33,374 nucleotides of DNA from Pyrinomonadaceae bacterium (GTDB taxonomy: Bacteria; Acidobacteriota; Blastocatellia; Pyrinomonadales; Pyrinomonadaceae). Below, in pieces: positions 1 to 7,370 of the stretch. Below the pieces are notes generated by a model, which had not been told where the DNA came from, did not search any database, and was given only the letters and a program-made list of their open reading frames with translations. Every line of letters begins with the position of its first letter. The stretch's first letter is position 1. Position numbers and translations under genes: made by a program. Location of the stretch: NCBI GenBank assembly GCA_022843305.1, contig JALHNX010000042.1, forward strand, positions 1 to 33,374, given 5' to 3'.

Positions 1-2
1 CG

Positions 3-101
3 CGCGAAGAATTAGAAAAAGCCTTGCGCGAGGCTCTGTTGCTGATAACCGAAGAGGACGCGCAAGGCTGGTTCAAAAGTTGCGGATATGCCATACACTA
101 A
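3..101 (+). CDS. C-terminal tail of an IS630-type transposase (partial)
   Basis: The frame is open from the left edge and ends at TAA 99-101, giving 32 residues. The end of the peptide has the pattern ITEEDAQGWFKSCGY followed by AIH, which resembles the closing residues of IS630-superfamily (DDE) transposases. The catalytic domain lies outside the window, so activity cannot be judged. The bases just after the stop, up to about 118 (ending CTCTAG), could contain the outer inverted repeat and TA target of such an element, but the other end is not visible. The assignment rests only on the tail motif. Confidence 0.5.
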   Translation, partial: REELEKALREALLLITEEDAQGWFKSCGYAIH

Positions 102-131
102 TTACAAATCTGCTCTAGGAATAATAAAGCC

Positions 132-175
132 AAAAAGAAAAACGGCACGGAATTAACCAAGCCGTTTTTCTTTTT
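132..175. terminator. Bidirectional intrinsic terminator
   Basis: A perfect 15-bp inverted repeat (132-146 with 161-175) encloses a 14-nt loop. The GC-rich core ACGGC/GCCGT is flanked by A and T runs, so the hairpin has a U-tract in either direction. It lies between the transposase tail (+) and the 3' end of the phosphatase gene (-), and would terminate both. Confidence 0.85.
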
Positions 176-191
176 TCGTAACGTTTAATAT

Positions 192-791
192 TTATTGACC
201 GATCGGCGAAGATTTCTGAACTTTGTTTAATTTCGCCCGTTCCTTCTCCATTTTTCTGCCGTAATCTTTCACAAATGTTTTAAGTCTGCCGTGAACCAGC
301 CAGATTGTAAAATTATAATTTTTCATTTCCTTGTAGGTTTTTTCGTAATTCCAACCATAATTTTCATAACGGTAAACCGCTCCCGTTACGCCTGTGCGGT
401 GTTTTCCGGCTTTGCAATGAACGAAAACTACGCCCGTTTCGGGATCGCCCATCACCTGCATAAATTTTTCGATATGTTCGTCTTTCGGATATTTCCAGCC
501 GGTCATCGGAATATTTACATATTTCATTCCAAGTGCTTCGACTTCGGTTTTTTCATAATCGGTCGGGTCGTTTCTTAAATCAATGACGGTGTTGATGCCC
601 AAATCTTTCAGGGCTTGGTAATCACCTTTTTCCGGCTGTCCGCCGCGGTAAAACCGCTCGTCCATCTGACCGAAGTTTATGATGTCTATATTCGGAAAAC
701 TTTGCGGGGCTGTTTGGGCAAAACCGGTGATTGAAGAACTAAAAACGAAGACAAAAGTTGCTAAAAAGACAAGAAGGTAATTTTTTTGCAT
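192..791 (-). CDS. Secreted dual-specificity/tyrosine phosphatase family protein
   Basis: This 199-residue protein begins with a signal peptide (hydrophobic residues 5-24, likely cleavage near FAQ-TAP) and continues as one compact phosphatase domain. The active-site P-loop is HCKAGKHRTG, the HCX5R signature, with Cys126 and Arg132. The upstream segment YRGGQPEKGDY and the strand TVIDLRND match the dual-specificity/PTEN-like bacterial phosphatases, often called tyrosine phosphatase family proteins. It is predicted to act outside the cytoplasm; its substrate (phosphoprotein, phosphoinositide or other phosphoester) cannot be told from sequence. AGGAG lies 7 nt before the ATG. It is a single gene bounded downstream by a strong terminator. 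The Ser/Thr kinases at 3735 and 6039 are not in its operon, so a functional link is only a guess. Confidence 0.85.
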   Translation of the reverse strand: MQKNYLLVFLATFVFVFSSSITGFAQTAPQSFPNIDIINFGQMDERFYRGGQPEKGDYQALKDLGINTVIDLRNDPTDYEKTEVEALGMKYVNIPMTGWKYPKDEHIEKFMQVMGDPETGVVFVHCKAGKHRTGVTGAVYRYENYGWNYEKTYKEMKNYNFTIWLVHGRLKTFVKDYGRKMEKERAKLNKVQKSSPIGQ

Positions 792-806
792 AGTTTACTC
801 CTTTAA

Positions 807-831
807 TTAACCTAATTTGCGGTTAGGTTAA
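807..831. promoter_or_regulatory. 9-bp inverted repeat upstream of the phosphatase gene
   Basis: TTAACCTAA at 807-815 is mirrored by TTAGGTTAA at 823-831 with a 7-nt spacer. It lies 16 bp upstream of the phosphatase start, in the otherwise gene-free stretch 792-1040, and could be an operator or an mRNA leader hairpin. The rest of that stretch is AT-rich and holds only a short hairpin (961-968 with 972-979) and the tRNA terminator at 1005-1033. Confidence 0.3.
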
Positions 832-1004
832 GCTTGATTTTTTTTTTGTGAATTAATATTGCCGAGTTTAGTAAAAAAGGGTTTACCAACTAAATTTTTC
901 GATTATGCGAGCTTAGACGGAGAAATATTTTTGTTGGTTGCACATTTTTTCCAAAAAAATGGATTTATTTGATAAATCCCTTTTATTATGTTGTTTAAAA
1001 TTCA

Positions 1005-1033
1005 AAAAGACAGGTTTTTTGTGCCTGTCTTTT
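1005..1033 (-). terminator. Intrinsic terminator after tRNA-Leu
   Basis: A perfect 10-bp stem (1005-1014 with 1024-1033, core GACAGG/CCTGTC) with a 9-nt loop lies 8 bp beyond the CCA end of the tRNA-Leu gene. In the minus direction it runs into a T-rich tract. It should end the secG/tRNA-Leu transcript. Confidence 0.8.
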
Positions 1034-1040
1034 GCAAAAT

Positions 1041-1125
1041 TGGTGCTGAGAGCGGGACTCGAACCCGCACGGATTACTCCACACGCCCCTCAAACGTGCG
1101 CGGCTACCAATTACGCCACCTCAGC
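1041..1125 (-). tRNA. tRNA-Leu(GAG)
   Basis: An 85-nt class II tRNA with encoded CCA (complement of 1041-1043). The acceptor stem GCTGAGG pairs with TCTCAGC (one G-U pair). The anticodon stem CACGT/GCGTG closes the loop TTGAGGG, giving anticodon GAG (complement of 1089-1091). A long variable arm and the T-arm GCGGG-TTCGAGT-CCCGC follow. It reads CUC and CUU leucine codons. The gene starts only 30 nt after the secG stop on the same strand and is probably processed from the secG transcript. Confidence 0.95.
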
Positions 1126-1155
1126 AATCTTTAATTTTCAAAATCTGACGAAAAA

Positions 1156-1614
1156 CTATTTATTCGAGTTTGTTTTCGCCGTATTTGCCGCTGTATTCGT
1201 GGTTGAATTTGCCGCCGTGTTGGTCGCCGTATTTGCAGGAATTTCCGAATTTAGATTCGTAATCGGCGGAACCTGAACAGCCGTATTGGTATTCAAACCG
1301 GGCTGATTGGTATCAACATTGGCGTTTGAAGTTGTCGCGGGAACGGTTTCCGTGGTTTCGGGATTGCTCGACAAAACCGAAATATTCCCAGTCAAAGCGG
1401 GCATCGAAAGCATCAGTGCCGACAACATAAAAATCGTTGCCGTCACGATCGTCGTTTTTGATAAAACCGTCGCCGTGCCGCGTGAACCGTAGGCGTTGCT
1501 CGACGTGCTGCTCGTAAACAGCGCACCGGCATCGGATTTACCCGGCTGAAGCAAAACGACGACGATCAGCACGATGCAGGATAGAAAAAATAGTCCGTAT
1601 AAAAAATAAGTCAA
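1156..1614 (-). CDS. secG: Preprotein translocase subunit SecG
   Basis: SecG is the small accessory subunit of the SecYEG channel. This 152-residue protein has two membrane helices (about residues 3-22 and 55-76). Between them is the family signature LLQPGKSDAGALF, followed by GSRGTATVLSKTT. The start is TTG at 1614, chosen because AGGTGG sits 8 nt upstream and the first helix begins immediately. After helix 2 there is a tail of about 75 residues rich in Asn, Thr and Ala, with repeated NTAAN-like units; it makes the protein longer than the 75-110 residues common for SecG. It follows tpiA by 20 nt and precedes tRNA-Leu(GAG), so all three are probably co-transcribed. Confidence 0.93.
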   Translation of the reverse strand: MTYFLYGLFFLSCIVLIVVVLLQPGKSDAGALFTSSTSSNAYGSRGTATVLSKTTIVTATIFMLSALMLSMPALTGNISVLSSNPETTETVPATTSNANVDTNQPGLNTNTAVQVPPITNLNSEIPANTATNTAANSTTNTAANTAKTNSNK

Positions 1615-1634
1615 AGTTCTAAACCACCTAAAAA

Positions 1635-2390
1635 CTACTTGTAATTAACAATCTTCGCAAAACTTTCCGCGTCGAGGCTCGCGCCGCCGACGAGGGCTCC
1701 GTCAATATCTTTTTCGTTCATTAAAACCGCGATATTTTCGGGTTTGACCGAACCGCCGTAAAGAATTCTCAACTTAGATGCGACATCTTCGCCGTGAGTT
1801 TCGGCTGATATTTGACGGATAAAGCCGTGCATTTCTTGAGCCTGTTCCGGCGAGGCTGTTTTACCAGTTCCAATCGCCCAAACAGGCTCGTAAGCGATTA
1901 TGATACGTTCCATATCCGAAGTTGTCAAACCCTCTAACCCTCTGCGGAGTTGTCTTTCGACGACTTCAAAAAGCTTTTCCGATTCTCTTTCTTCTAAAGT
2001 TTCGCCGACACAAACAATTGCGGTTAAACCGGATTGTAAAGCCGCTTTCGTCTTTTTATTAACCGATTCATCCGTTTCGCCGTAAAACTGCCGCCGCTCG
2101 GAATGTCCGATAATAACGTGCGAACAGCCGATGTCTTTGAGCATTTCGGCGGAAACCTCGCCCGTATTCGCCGATTGCTTCGCTTCGGGCGCGCAATTCT
2201 GCGCGGCGATGCGAATATTCGAACCTTCGAGCCGGTCGGCAACCGTTTTCAAATGCACAAAAACCGGCGCGATGACGACTTCGCAATGACTTGCGTTCCT
2301 CACCAAAGTTTTTAACGCAAGCACCGTTTCAACCGCTTCGCCGTGCAGTTTATACATCTTCCAATTTCCCGCAATGACAGGTTTTCTCAT
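1635..2390 (-). CDS. tpiA: Triosephosphate isomerase
   Basis: Interconverts dihydroxyacetone phosphate and glyceraldehyde 3-phosphate in glycolysis and gluconeogenesis. At 251 residues it is the normal size for this TIM barrel. All catalytic residues are present: Lys11 in GNWKM, His96 in IIGHSERR, and Glu168 in [13 protein letters not shown], the signature that leads into the flexible lid loop. The phosphate-binding motifs [10 protein letters not shown] and GALVGGASL are intact near the C-terminus. Its ATG overlaps the stop of the upstream metallophosphoesterase by four bases (ATGA), which implies translational coupling. secG follows 20 nt downstream. Confidence 0.98.
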   Translation of the reverse strand: MRKPVIAGNWKMYKLHGEAVETVLALKTLVRNASHCEVVIAPVFVHLKTVADRLEGSNIRIAAQNCAPEAKQSANTGEVSAEMLKDIGCSHVIIGHSERRQFYGETDESVNKKTKAALQSGLTAIVCVGETLEERESEKLFEVVERQLRRGLEGLTTSDMERIIIAYEPVWAIGTGKTASPEQAQEMHGFIRQISAETHGEDVASKLRILYGGSVKPENIAVLMNEKDIDGALVGGASLDAESFAKIVNYK

Positions 2391-3196
2391 AATTTATCCA
2401 ATTCAATTATTGTCGCGTCCCACCAGCTTCCGTAGCCTGATTCTTTTACTCTGACGCGCAGGTTTTCAAGTATCTTAACATCGGCTTTTTCGTGCGTATG
2501 TCCGCAGAGAACCGTCAGACGGCATTCGGGATTTGCGGTCATCACTTCTAAAAGCATGTCGCCGATGGCTTTACACGTGTAGAACGGTTGTTTGAATTCG
2601 CCGATAATTCGCAAACTCCGGTCGAAACACGCTTCGACAAACGGCGGAACGTGCGTGACTAAAATGACATTTTTATAATTTTCAACCGCTTCAAGTAAAA
2701 CTGGTCGAAGCATTTCAGCATAATGATCGCCTTTAGTTTTCAACAATTCGCTGATTTCTTCGCGGCTTAAGCCCTTGTAATCGCCGATTGACAAAACATC
2801 GCGGCTCGATGCCTCGCTTAAATTAAGTGTGCCGTTGCGCGCATCGCCCCAACCTTCGATACCGATTAAAGCCGTCGAATTATTCAGCTTAACAATTCCT
2901 TTTTCACTGAGCCATTGTAGATTTGCCGACTGTCCGACCACTTCACGAACATTTTTTTCTGCCTCTGCAAAGCTGCTGAAATAAAAATCGTGGTTGCCGG
3001 GGACAAAATAAACAGGGAAATCAAGCCAATCGTTAAAATCCCTCAGCGCTTTGCAAACAAATTCGCCCTCGGCAATATCGCCCGAAATCACTAAACAATC
3101 GGGATTTAATTCCTGCAAATATTCCTTGTATTCCGAATAATCGCGTTCAGTCAAACGGTCTAAATGAATATCGGTTGCCCAGGCGATGTTATTCAT
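2387..3196 (-). CDS. Calcineurin-like metallophosphoesterase
   Basis: A 269-residue cytosolic phosphoesterase. The five metal-binding blocks are in the usual order: ATDIHLD at the N-terminus, [24 protein letters not shown] and CGHTHEKAD. They bind a dinuclear metal centre that hydrolyses phosphomono- or diesters; the substrate is unknown. An in-frame ATG ten codons upstream (3226) would add MFLLSAFYFF. I chose 3196 because that extension is encoded inside the tRNA-Lys terminator hairpin and the first beta strand begins right after MNN. No Shine-Dalgarno is visible for either start. The stop overlaps the tpiA start (ATGA). The gene heads the tpiA-secG-tRNA-Leu transcript. Confidence 0.9.
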   Translation of the reverse strand: MNNIAWATDIHLDRLTERDYSEYKEYLQELNPDCLVISGDIAEGEFVCKALRDFNDWLDFPVYFVPGNHDFYFSSFAEAEKNVREVVGQSANLQWLSEKGIVKLNNSTALIGIEGWGDARNGTLNLSEASSRDVLSIGDYKGLSREEISELLKTKGDHYAEMLRPVLLEAVENYKNVILVTHVPPFVEACFDRSLRIIGEFKQPFYTCKAIGDMLLEVMTANPECRLTVLCGHTHEKADVKILENLRVRVKESGYGSWWDATIIELDKL

Positions 3197-3251
3197 AAAA
3201 AAATAAAAGGCAGAAAGTAAAAACATTATATTAGTTTACTTTCCGCCTTTT
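3197..3251 (-). terminator. Intrinsic terminator of the tRNA-Lys gene, abutting the next start codon
   Basis: A 17-bp stem (3235-3251 with 3205-3221, one G-U pair) and a 13-nt loop are followed in the minus direction by an A and then seven Ts at 3203-3197. The next three bases are the ATG of the metallophosphoesterase gene. The hairpin begins 12 bp after the tRNA-Lys CCA, so it should end that transcript. Read-through would give the downstream gene a highly structured leader. Confidence 0.8.
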
Positions 3252-3263
3252 GTCGAAAAATTT

Positions 3264-3606
3264 TGGTGAGTCGTGCAGGACTCGAACCTGCGACCCGAAG
3301 ATTACATACCACACTGACTTTCGCCAGTCGCTAAAGATTTCAGCGTTGTAGTCTGGACTATCTCATCACCCGCAGCCGAAACTGTTTGGGTGTGCGGCGT
3401 ATAGTCTCTGAGGGCTTTCTCGAAATTTATAAAGTTTCAAGGTTGCCTGCTGATTGCCCAATTTTCAAGATTTTTACGTTTTTTTTCGTACTTGAAACTC
3501 TCAGGGGTTTCCAGCATACAGCCGCATTTTCATTTCATTGTTTCCAATGAACGCTCCTATTTCAATGAACAAGAGTCTTCTGCTCTACCAACTGAGCTAA
3601 CGACCC
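3264..3606 (-). tRNA. tRNA-Lys(CUU) interrupted by a group I intron
   Basis: The exons are 3606-3572 (35 nt) and 3304-3264 (41 nt including encoded CCA). Joined, they give a regular 76-nt tRNA: acceptor GGGTCGT/ACGACTC, D stem GCTC/GAGC, anticodon stem GAAGA/TCTTC around loop CTCTTAA, 5-nt variable loop GGGTC, and T arm GCAGG-TTCGAGT-CCTGC. The anticodon is CUU, lysine AAG. Group I splicing rules (U before the intron, G as its last base) place the junction between anticodon bases 35 and 36. The body otherwise resembles bacterial tRNA-Lys. Upstream is a promoter at 3626-3654; downstream is its own terminator. Without splicing the tRNA cannot form a normal anticodon loop. Confidence 0.93.
3305..3571 (-). 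ncRNA. Group I self-splicing intron (267 nt, no ORF) in tRNA-Lys(CUU)
   Basis: Read on the minus strand, the core elements occur in group I order. P1: exon CUCU pairs with GGAG (3557-3554), with the diagnostic U-G wobble at the 5' splice site. P2: stem UUCAUUG/CAAUGAA with a GAAA tetraloop (3551-3534). P3: UGCGGC (3526-3521) with GCCGCA (3398-3393). The P/Q (P4-P6) region lies around 3458-3441 (contains AAUCAGCAGGCAACC). P7: GACUAU (3406-3401) with AUAGUC (3361-3356), inside an R-like CAGAGACUAUACG. P8: CACCC (3392-3388) with GGGUG (3371-3367). A P9-type hairpin with a GAAA loop is at 3328-3313, and the terminal G at 3305 fits omega-G. Compactness and tRNA location suggest subgroup IC3. No homing endonuclease is encoded. 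Confidence 0.92.
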
Positions 3607-3625
3607 AAATTTGCGAACGAATTGG

Positions 3626-3654
3626 ATTATAACAACAGCTTTTAGAAAATCCAA
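3626..3654 (-). promoter_or_regulatory. Promoter of the tRNA-Lys gene
   Basis: In the minus direction a perfect TATAAT (3631-3626) is preceded, at a 17-bp spacing, by TTGGAT (3654-3649). The -10 box lies about 20 bp before the mature tRNA 5' end, a normal distance for a tRNA promoter. The match is strong at -10 and weak at -35. The interval 3607-3734 also has to carry the divergent promoter for the kinase gene; TATACT at 3708-3713 is a possible -10 for it. Confidence 0.6.
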
Positions 3655-3734
3655 AGCCGAATTTTGCAAATTTCTTTTGATTTATGCGTTCTTTATTTTG
3701 CAAATAATATACTTATAGAGAAAATATAAGCTGA

Positions 3735-5360
3735 ATGAAAGAATGCCCCGAATGTAAAACCTGTTACGGCGACGACGCGCTGGTTTGCCCGAATGATTTA
3801 AAGGAGCCGCGCCACGTGCTGCCCGGAAGCCAGCTTTTGGCAAATCGCTATTATCTTGAAAAGCAGCTCGGCAAAGGCGCGATGGGACAGGTTTATCTGG
3901 CAAAGGATAAAAAATTCGAGGCGCGCAAGGTTGCCGTTAAAACCGTCCGGCAGGATCTGTTGAGCAGCGAAGATCTGCAGGAAGGCGAGGCGATCGCGCG
4001 GTTTGAGCGCGAAGCGCAGTCGGCGGCTTCAATCCAGCATCCGAACACGGTTTCGGTGACGGATTTCGGCGAAACCAAAGAAGGCGTCTTTTATCTCGTG
4101 ATGGAATACGTCGAAGGCGAAACGCTTCATCGCCTTTTGCGGCGCGAAGGAACGCTTTCGGTCAAACGCGCCGTCAAACTTCTGCGGCAGATCGCCGACG
4201 GCGTCGAAGCCGCGCACGATGCCGGAATTCTGCACCGCGACCTGAAACCCGCCAACATCTTTATTATGTCGAAAGGCAGAACAAACGACGATGGCTTTAT
4301 CAAAGTCGGCGATTTCGGTTTGGCGAAAATTGTCAATCAGGCGATGAGCGATCTTGATTCAAGCGCCGGTCCGACCTCGCGCGGAATTGTCGGAACGCCC
4401 GAATTTATGGCTCCCGAACAGATGCAGCCCGAACTCGGCGTTGACGTTCGCGCCGATATTTACGCGCTCGGGACAATTGCTTACCTGATGCTCGGCGGAC
4501 GAACGCCGTTTGCGGGCGATCTGATGCAACTCGTGATGCAGAAAATTATGCATGCGCCGCCGCTGCTTTCGACCTTAAGAACCGATATTCCGTCCGATGT
4601 CGAACGAATAATTATGCGGTCGCTCGACACCGACCCGAACCGCCGTCAGTCAACCGTCATGGAATGGATTTCCGAACTCGAAAACGCGGCGGAAGACGTT
4701 GTTGATAAAAATAAATCGGGCGGCGCAAGACTTGTCGTTCTTGCCCCGGTCGGTGCTGAAGTTTACGTCAACGACGAGCGCAAGGGAAGTATCGGAAGCT
4801 CGGGCAAATTGGTTTTAACGACCATTCCCGCCGGACAGCATATTTTGCGCGTTTCAAAACCCGGCGAAAGGGACGACGAACGCGTTATCGAACTCCGCGA
4901 AGGCGGACAGGAACAACTCATTCAAGCGCAATTAAAACCGATGCAGGGAACTGCGAGCCAGCCTTCGTCGTCGCAATCGAGCCAGAGCGGAATGGCGCAG
5001 TCGAGCATTATGCCCGGAATTGTCGCCTGCACAAATTGTCAGGCGCGTTTTGCCGAAGGCGTAAAATTTTGTGGACGCTGCGGAAACCGTTCGTTCACGG
5101 TCGTCAGTGCGGGTGTCAATTCAAAAAGCTACACGGTTTGCCCGCGCTGTTCGACGCAATTGCCGCAAAATTCAAAATTTTGCGGACGCTGCGGTTACAG
5201 CTTTACGCAGCAAACGAGCGGGAAAAGCGCACAATCACTCGGATTTTATTCGGGCGGTGCGCAAAATCCGCCTCAGCCGGTTCAAAGAGTCTGCCGCCGT
5301 TGCGGTGCGGCTTTTCCGCCGAATATCAAATATTGCGGGCGTTGCGGCGCGGGATTGTAA
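3735..5360 (+). CDS. Zinc-ribbon Ser/Thr protein kinase with PEGA domain
   Basis: A 541-residue Hanks-type kinase with no transmembrane segment. An N-terminal Cys cluster (CPEC at 4-7, C18) comes first. The kinase domain (about 40-315) has GKGAMG 46-51, the ATP lysine Lys69 in VAVK, HRDLKPAN 167-174, DFG 193-195 and APEQ 226-229, so it should be active. A PEGA domain follows (about 332-400), then a Ser/Gln-rich linker. Three zinc ribbons of the form CxxC...CGRCG close the protein (432-450, 469-487, 520-538). PEGA domains are usually surface or envelope modules, so their presence in a protein with no membrane helix is unexpected. The gene opens a plus-strand cluster with a zinc-ribbon membrane protein and an FHA kinase. 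Confidence 0.95.
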   Translation: MKECPECKTCYGDDALVCPNDLKEPRHVLPGSQLLANRYYLEKQLGKGAMGQVYLAKDKKFEARKVAVKTVRQDLLSSEDLQEGEAIARFEREAQSAASIQHPNTVSVTDFGETKEGVFYLVMEYVEGETLHRLLRREGTLSVKRAVKLLRQIADGVEAAHDAGILHRDLKPANIFIMSKGRTNDDGFIKVGDFGLAKIVNQAMSDLDSSAGPTSRGIVGTPEFMAPEQMQPELGVDVRADIYALGTIAYLMLGGRTPFAGDLMQLVMQKIMHAPPLLSTLRTDIPSDVERIIMRSLDTDPNRRQSTVMEWISELENAAEDVVDKNKSGGARLVVLAPVGAEVYVNDERKGSIGSSGKLVLTTIPAGQHILRVSKPGERDDERVIELREGGQEQLIQAQLKPMQGTASQPSSSQSSQSGMAQSSIMPGIVACTNCQARFAEGVKFCGRCGNRSFTVVSAGVNSKSYTVCPRCSTQLPQNSKFCGRCGYSFTQQTSGKSAQSLGFYSGGAQNPPQPVQRVCRRCGAAFPPNIKYCGRCGAGL

Positions 5361-5454
5361 GTGTTTTTTTACCGAAGTAAATAATCATTTCAGGGTCAAG
5401 CCGCCGGTCGGGTTATTTTTCCATAACTAAAGAACAAAAATCAATAAAATACGT

Positions 5455-5460
5455 TATAAT
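5455..5460 (+). promoter_or_regulatory. Candidate -10 box upstream of the DUF4190 protein gene
   Basis: A perfect TATAAT lies 35 bp before the ATG at 5496, in the 135-bp gap after the first kinase gene. No convincing -35 hexamer is seen at 16-18 bp. The remainder of the gap holds only a short GC-rich palindromic patch near 5401-5412. It suggests the gene can be transcribed separately from the upstream kinase. Confidence 0.35.
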
Positions 5461-5495
5461 GATTTCGTTAGCGTGATAAATCTTGTAGGTTCTTT

Positions 5496-5978
5496 ATGAA
5501 AATTTGTCCAAGCTGTAGGCAAACTTATACCGATGACAATCTGAATTTTTGTTTAACCGACGGCTCATTTTTAACCACGGCTACTGAGAATGAACCGAAA
5601 ACGGTTTATATGGAACAGACCCGTATCACGAACCAAACAAACTGGGGACAACAAGGCTTTCAACCGCCTGCGGTTTGGCAAAATCAGCAAAATTTACAGC
5701 AACAGCAGCCGAATTATCCGATGCGGGTTCAGTCGCAAGACCAGACTTTGCCGACGATTTCATTAATTCTCGGTATCTTTGCGGTTCTGGTCGGTTGTTT
5801 TATGGGCGGTATTCCGCTCGGCGCTCTGGCAATAATTTTGGGCGTAATGGCTTTAAATAACGAAAAGCGCGACCCGGCAAAATACGGCGGAAAGGGATTG
5901 GCGATTGCCGGAATCGTGACCGGCGTAATCGGTTTTTTTTTCAGTATCTTAATAATTCTGCTGGCTTTGGCGGGATAA
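5496..5978 (+). CDS. Zinc-ribbon DUF4190 membrane protein
   Basis: A 160-residue protein. The N-terminus has a CPSC...FC.TDG zinc-ribbon pattern (Cys4, Cys7, Cys19) close to that at the start of the upstream kinase (CPxC...DD.L..C). A Gln/Asn-rich linker (about 40-85) follows. The C-terminal DUF4190 region has two hydrophobic segments (about 88-123 and 134-160) separated by the short charged loop NNEKRDPAKYGGKG. DUF4190 proteins are small membrane proteins of unknown function. Its place between two kinase genes makes it a candidate membrane partner or substrate. That is inference from position and the shared Cys module only. Confidence 0.8.
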   Translation: MKICPSCRQTYTDDNLNFCLTDGSFLTTATENEPKTVYMEQTRITNQTNWGQQGFQPPAVWQNQQNLQQQQPNYPMRVQSQDQTLPTISLILGIFAVLVGCFMGGIPLGALAIILGVMALNNEKRDPAKYGGKGLAIAGIVTGVIGFFFSILIILLALAG

Positions 5979-6038
5979 TCAGGCGGCAATTGATTACGTC
6001 TTTTGCATAAACCGCGAAATTAAGTAAAATTTGAACAA

Positions 6039-7355
6039 ATGCGAGTTACACTCCGCGTAATAGCGGGTCCGCAAACGGGACGCGTGTTTACGTTTGAACA
6101 ACACGAAACATTTATGATCGGGCGCAGCGAAGAGTCACATTTTTGCCTGCCGCAAGACCGCTATTTCTCGCGCCATCATTGCATTTTGGAGATTGCGCCG
6201 CCGCAATGTTTTCTGCGTGATTTAGGCTCGACCAACGGAACTTTTGTAAATGGAATAAGGGTCGAAACCTGTTATCTGAAAAGCGGCGACCGCATTCAGG
6301 GCGGCGAAACCGTTCTCGAAGTCGAGGTTTCAACCGAATCGGCTTTTATGCCCGCCGTTGTCGGTCAGCTGCCGATTGCGAGAAGCGCGACCATTCCTTC
6401 ATTGGTGACGGTTCAATGTTTGAACTGCGGAATTCCCGCCGAAGCCGAAGCGTCGCGTCCCGACGCGAAAATGACTTTTCTGTGCGACGAATGCCGCGAA
6501 AAATTAAAACAGAATCCGCAGCCGATTCCGAATTATCAAATGATTCGAATTCTCGGGCAGGGCGGAATGGGAAGCGTCATGCTGGCGCGTTCGATGAAGG
6601 ACGGTCGCCCGGTCGCCATCAAAACCCTGCTTCCCGAAGTTGCCATCAGCGAGCAGTCTTTGAAACGGTTTCTGCGCGAAATCGAGGTTGCCGCCAGTCT
6701 TCAGCATCCGCATATCGTCAGCTATCTCGAACACGGAACGCATAACGGAATCGTCTATCTCGTCACGGAATTCGTGCAGGGCATGGACGCGTCGAAACTT
6801 GCCAAAATGCGCGGCGGAAAATTGACTTATCAGGAAGTCGTAAAAATTATCGAACAAACGCTTGGCGCACTCGATTTCGCTCATTCGCAAGGGTTCGTTC
6901 ACCGCGATATTAAGGAACAAAATATTCTGGTTGACGGAAATTACCCGAATTATAACGCGAAATTAACAGATTTCGGGTTGGCGAAAAGCTATAAACAAAC
7001 CGGAATGAGCGGTGTGACGATGGTCGGCGACGTTGCCGGAACGATTGCCTATATGCCGCCCGAACAGGTTCGGGATTTCAAAGACGTTCAGCCGCCTTCG
7101 GATATTTATGCCGCCGGAATGACCGCTTACAGTTTGCTGACCGGCGCGCACGCGCTCGACATCAGCCCGCGCGCCGGGATTTCCGAAACCGTCAAAGCGA
7201 TTTTTGAAAAACCGATTATTCCGATTGCGCAAAGAAATTTGGACGTTCCGCTGCGCGTTGCTTCGGTCATCGAAACCGCCATTGCCAAACAAGTCGAACT
7301 CCGCTGGCGCACGGCGGGCGAAATGCGCGACGCTTTACTCAGAGCAATGAAGTAA
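6039..7355 (+). CDS. FHA-domain Ser/Thr protein kinase
   Basis: A 438-residue cytosolic protein. The N-terminal FHA domain (about 1-100) binds phosphothreonine and keeps the family residues: GRS 28-30, SRHH 44-47 and STNGTFVNG 64-72. A CxxC...CxxC motif (127-130, 149-152) forms a possible zinc knuckle. The kinase domain then runs to the C-terminus: GQGGMG 173-178, Lys195 in VAIK, HRDIKEQN 288-295, DFG 311-313 and PPEQ 340-343. The catalytic loop has EQN where PxN is usual, but the catalytic Asp, Lys and Asn are present. With no membrane helix it would act in the cytoplasm and could dock on a phosphorylated partner such as the first kinase. The glycosyltransferase gene begins 15 nt later, suggesting an operon. 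Confidence 0.94.
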   Translation: MRVTLRVIAGPQTGRVFTFEQHETFMIGRSEESHFCLPQDRYFSRHHCILEIAPPQCFLRDLGSTNGTFVNGIRVETCYLKSGDRIQGGETVLEVEVSTESAFMPAVVGQLPIARSATIPSLVTVQCLNCGIPAEAEASRPDAKMTFLCDECREKLKQNPQPIPNYQMIRILGQGGMGSVMLARSMKDGRPVAIKTLLPEVAISEQSLKRFLREIEVAASLQHPHIVSYLEHGTHNGIVYLVTEFVQGMDASKLAKMRGGKLTYQEVVKIIEQTLGALDFAHSQGFVHRDIKEQNILVDGNYPNYNAKLTDFGLAKSYKQTGMSGVTMVGDVAGTIAYMPPEQVRDFKDVQPPSDIYAAGMTAYSLLTGAHALDISPRAGISETVKAIFEKPIIPIAQRNLDVPLRVASVIETAIAKQVELRWRTAGEMRDALLRAMK

Positions 7356-7370
7356 TTATTTGAAAAATTT

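Noticed and set aside
938..1276. Plus-strand ORF of 112 codons across the tRNA-Leu gene and the 3' end of secG
   Set aside because: It is antisense to a well-supported tRNA and to secG, and has no ribosome binding site or recognisable domain.
3301..3571. Reading the split tRNA as two unrelated tRNA fragments or a degenerate pseudogene
   Set aside because: The exons join to a perfect tRNA and the insert has the ordered group I core with correct splice-site bases.
3682..3903. Minus-strand ORF antisense to the start of the first kinase
   Set aside because: It overlaps a clear kinase gene and looks like a composition artefact.
6504..6920. Minus-strand ORF of 138 codons within the FHA kinase
   Set aside because: It is a shadow frame of a strongly supported kinase with intact motifs.
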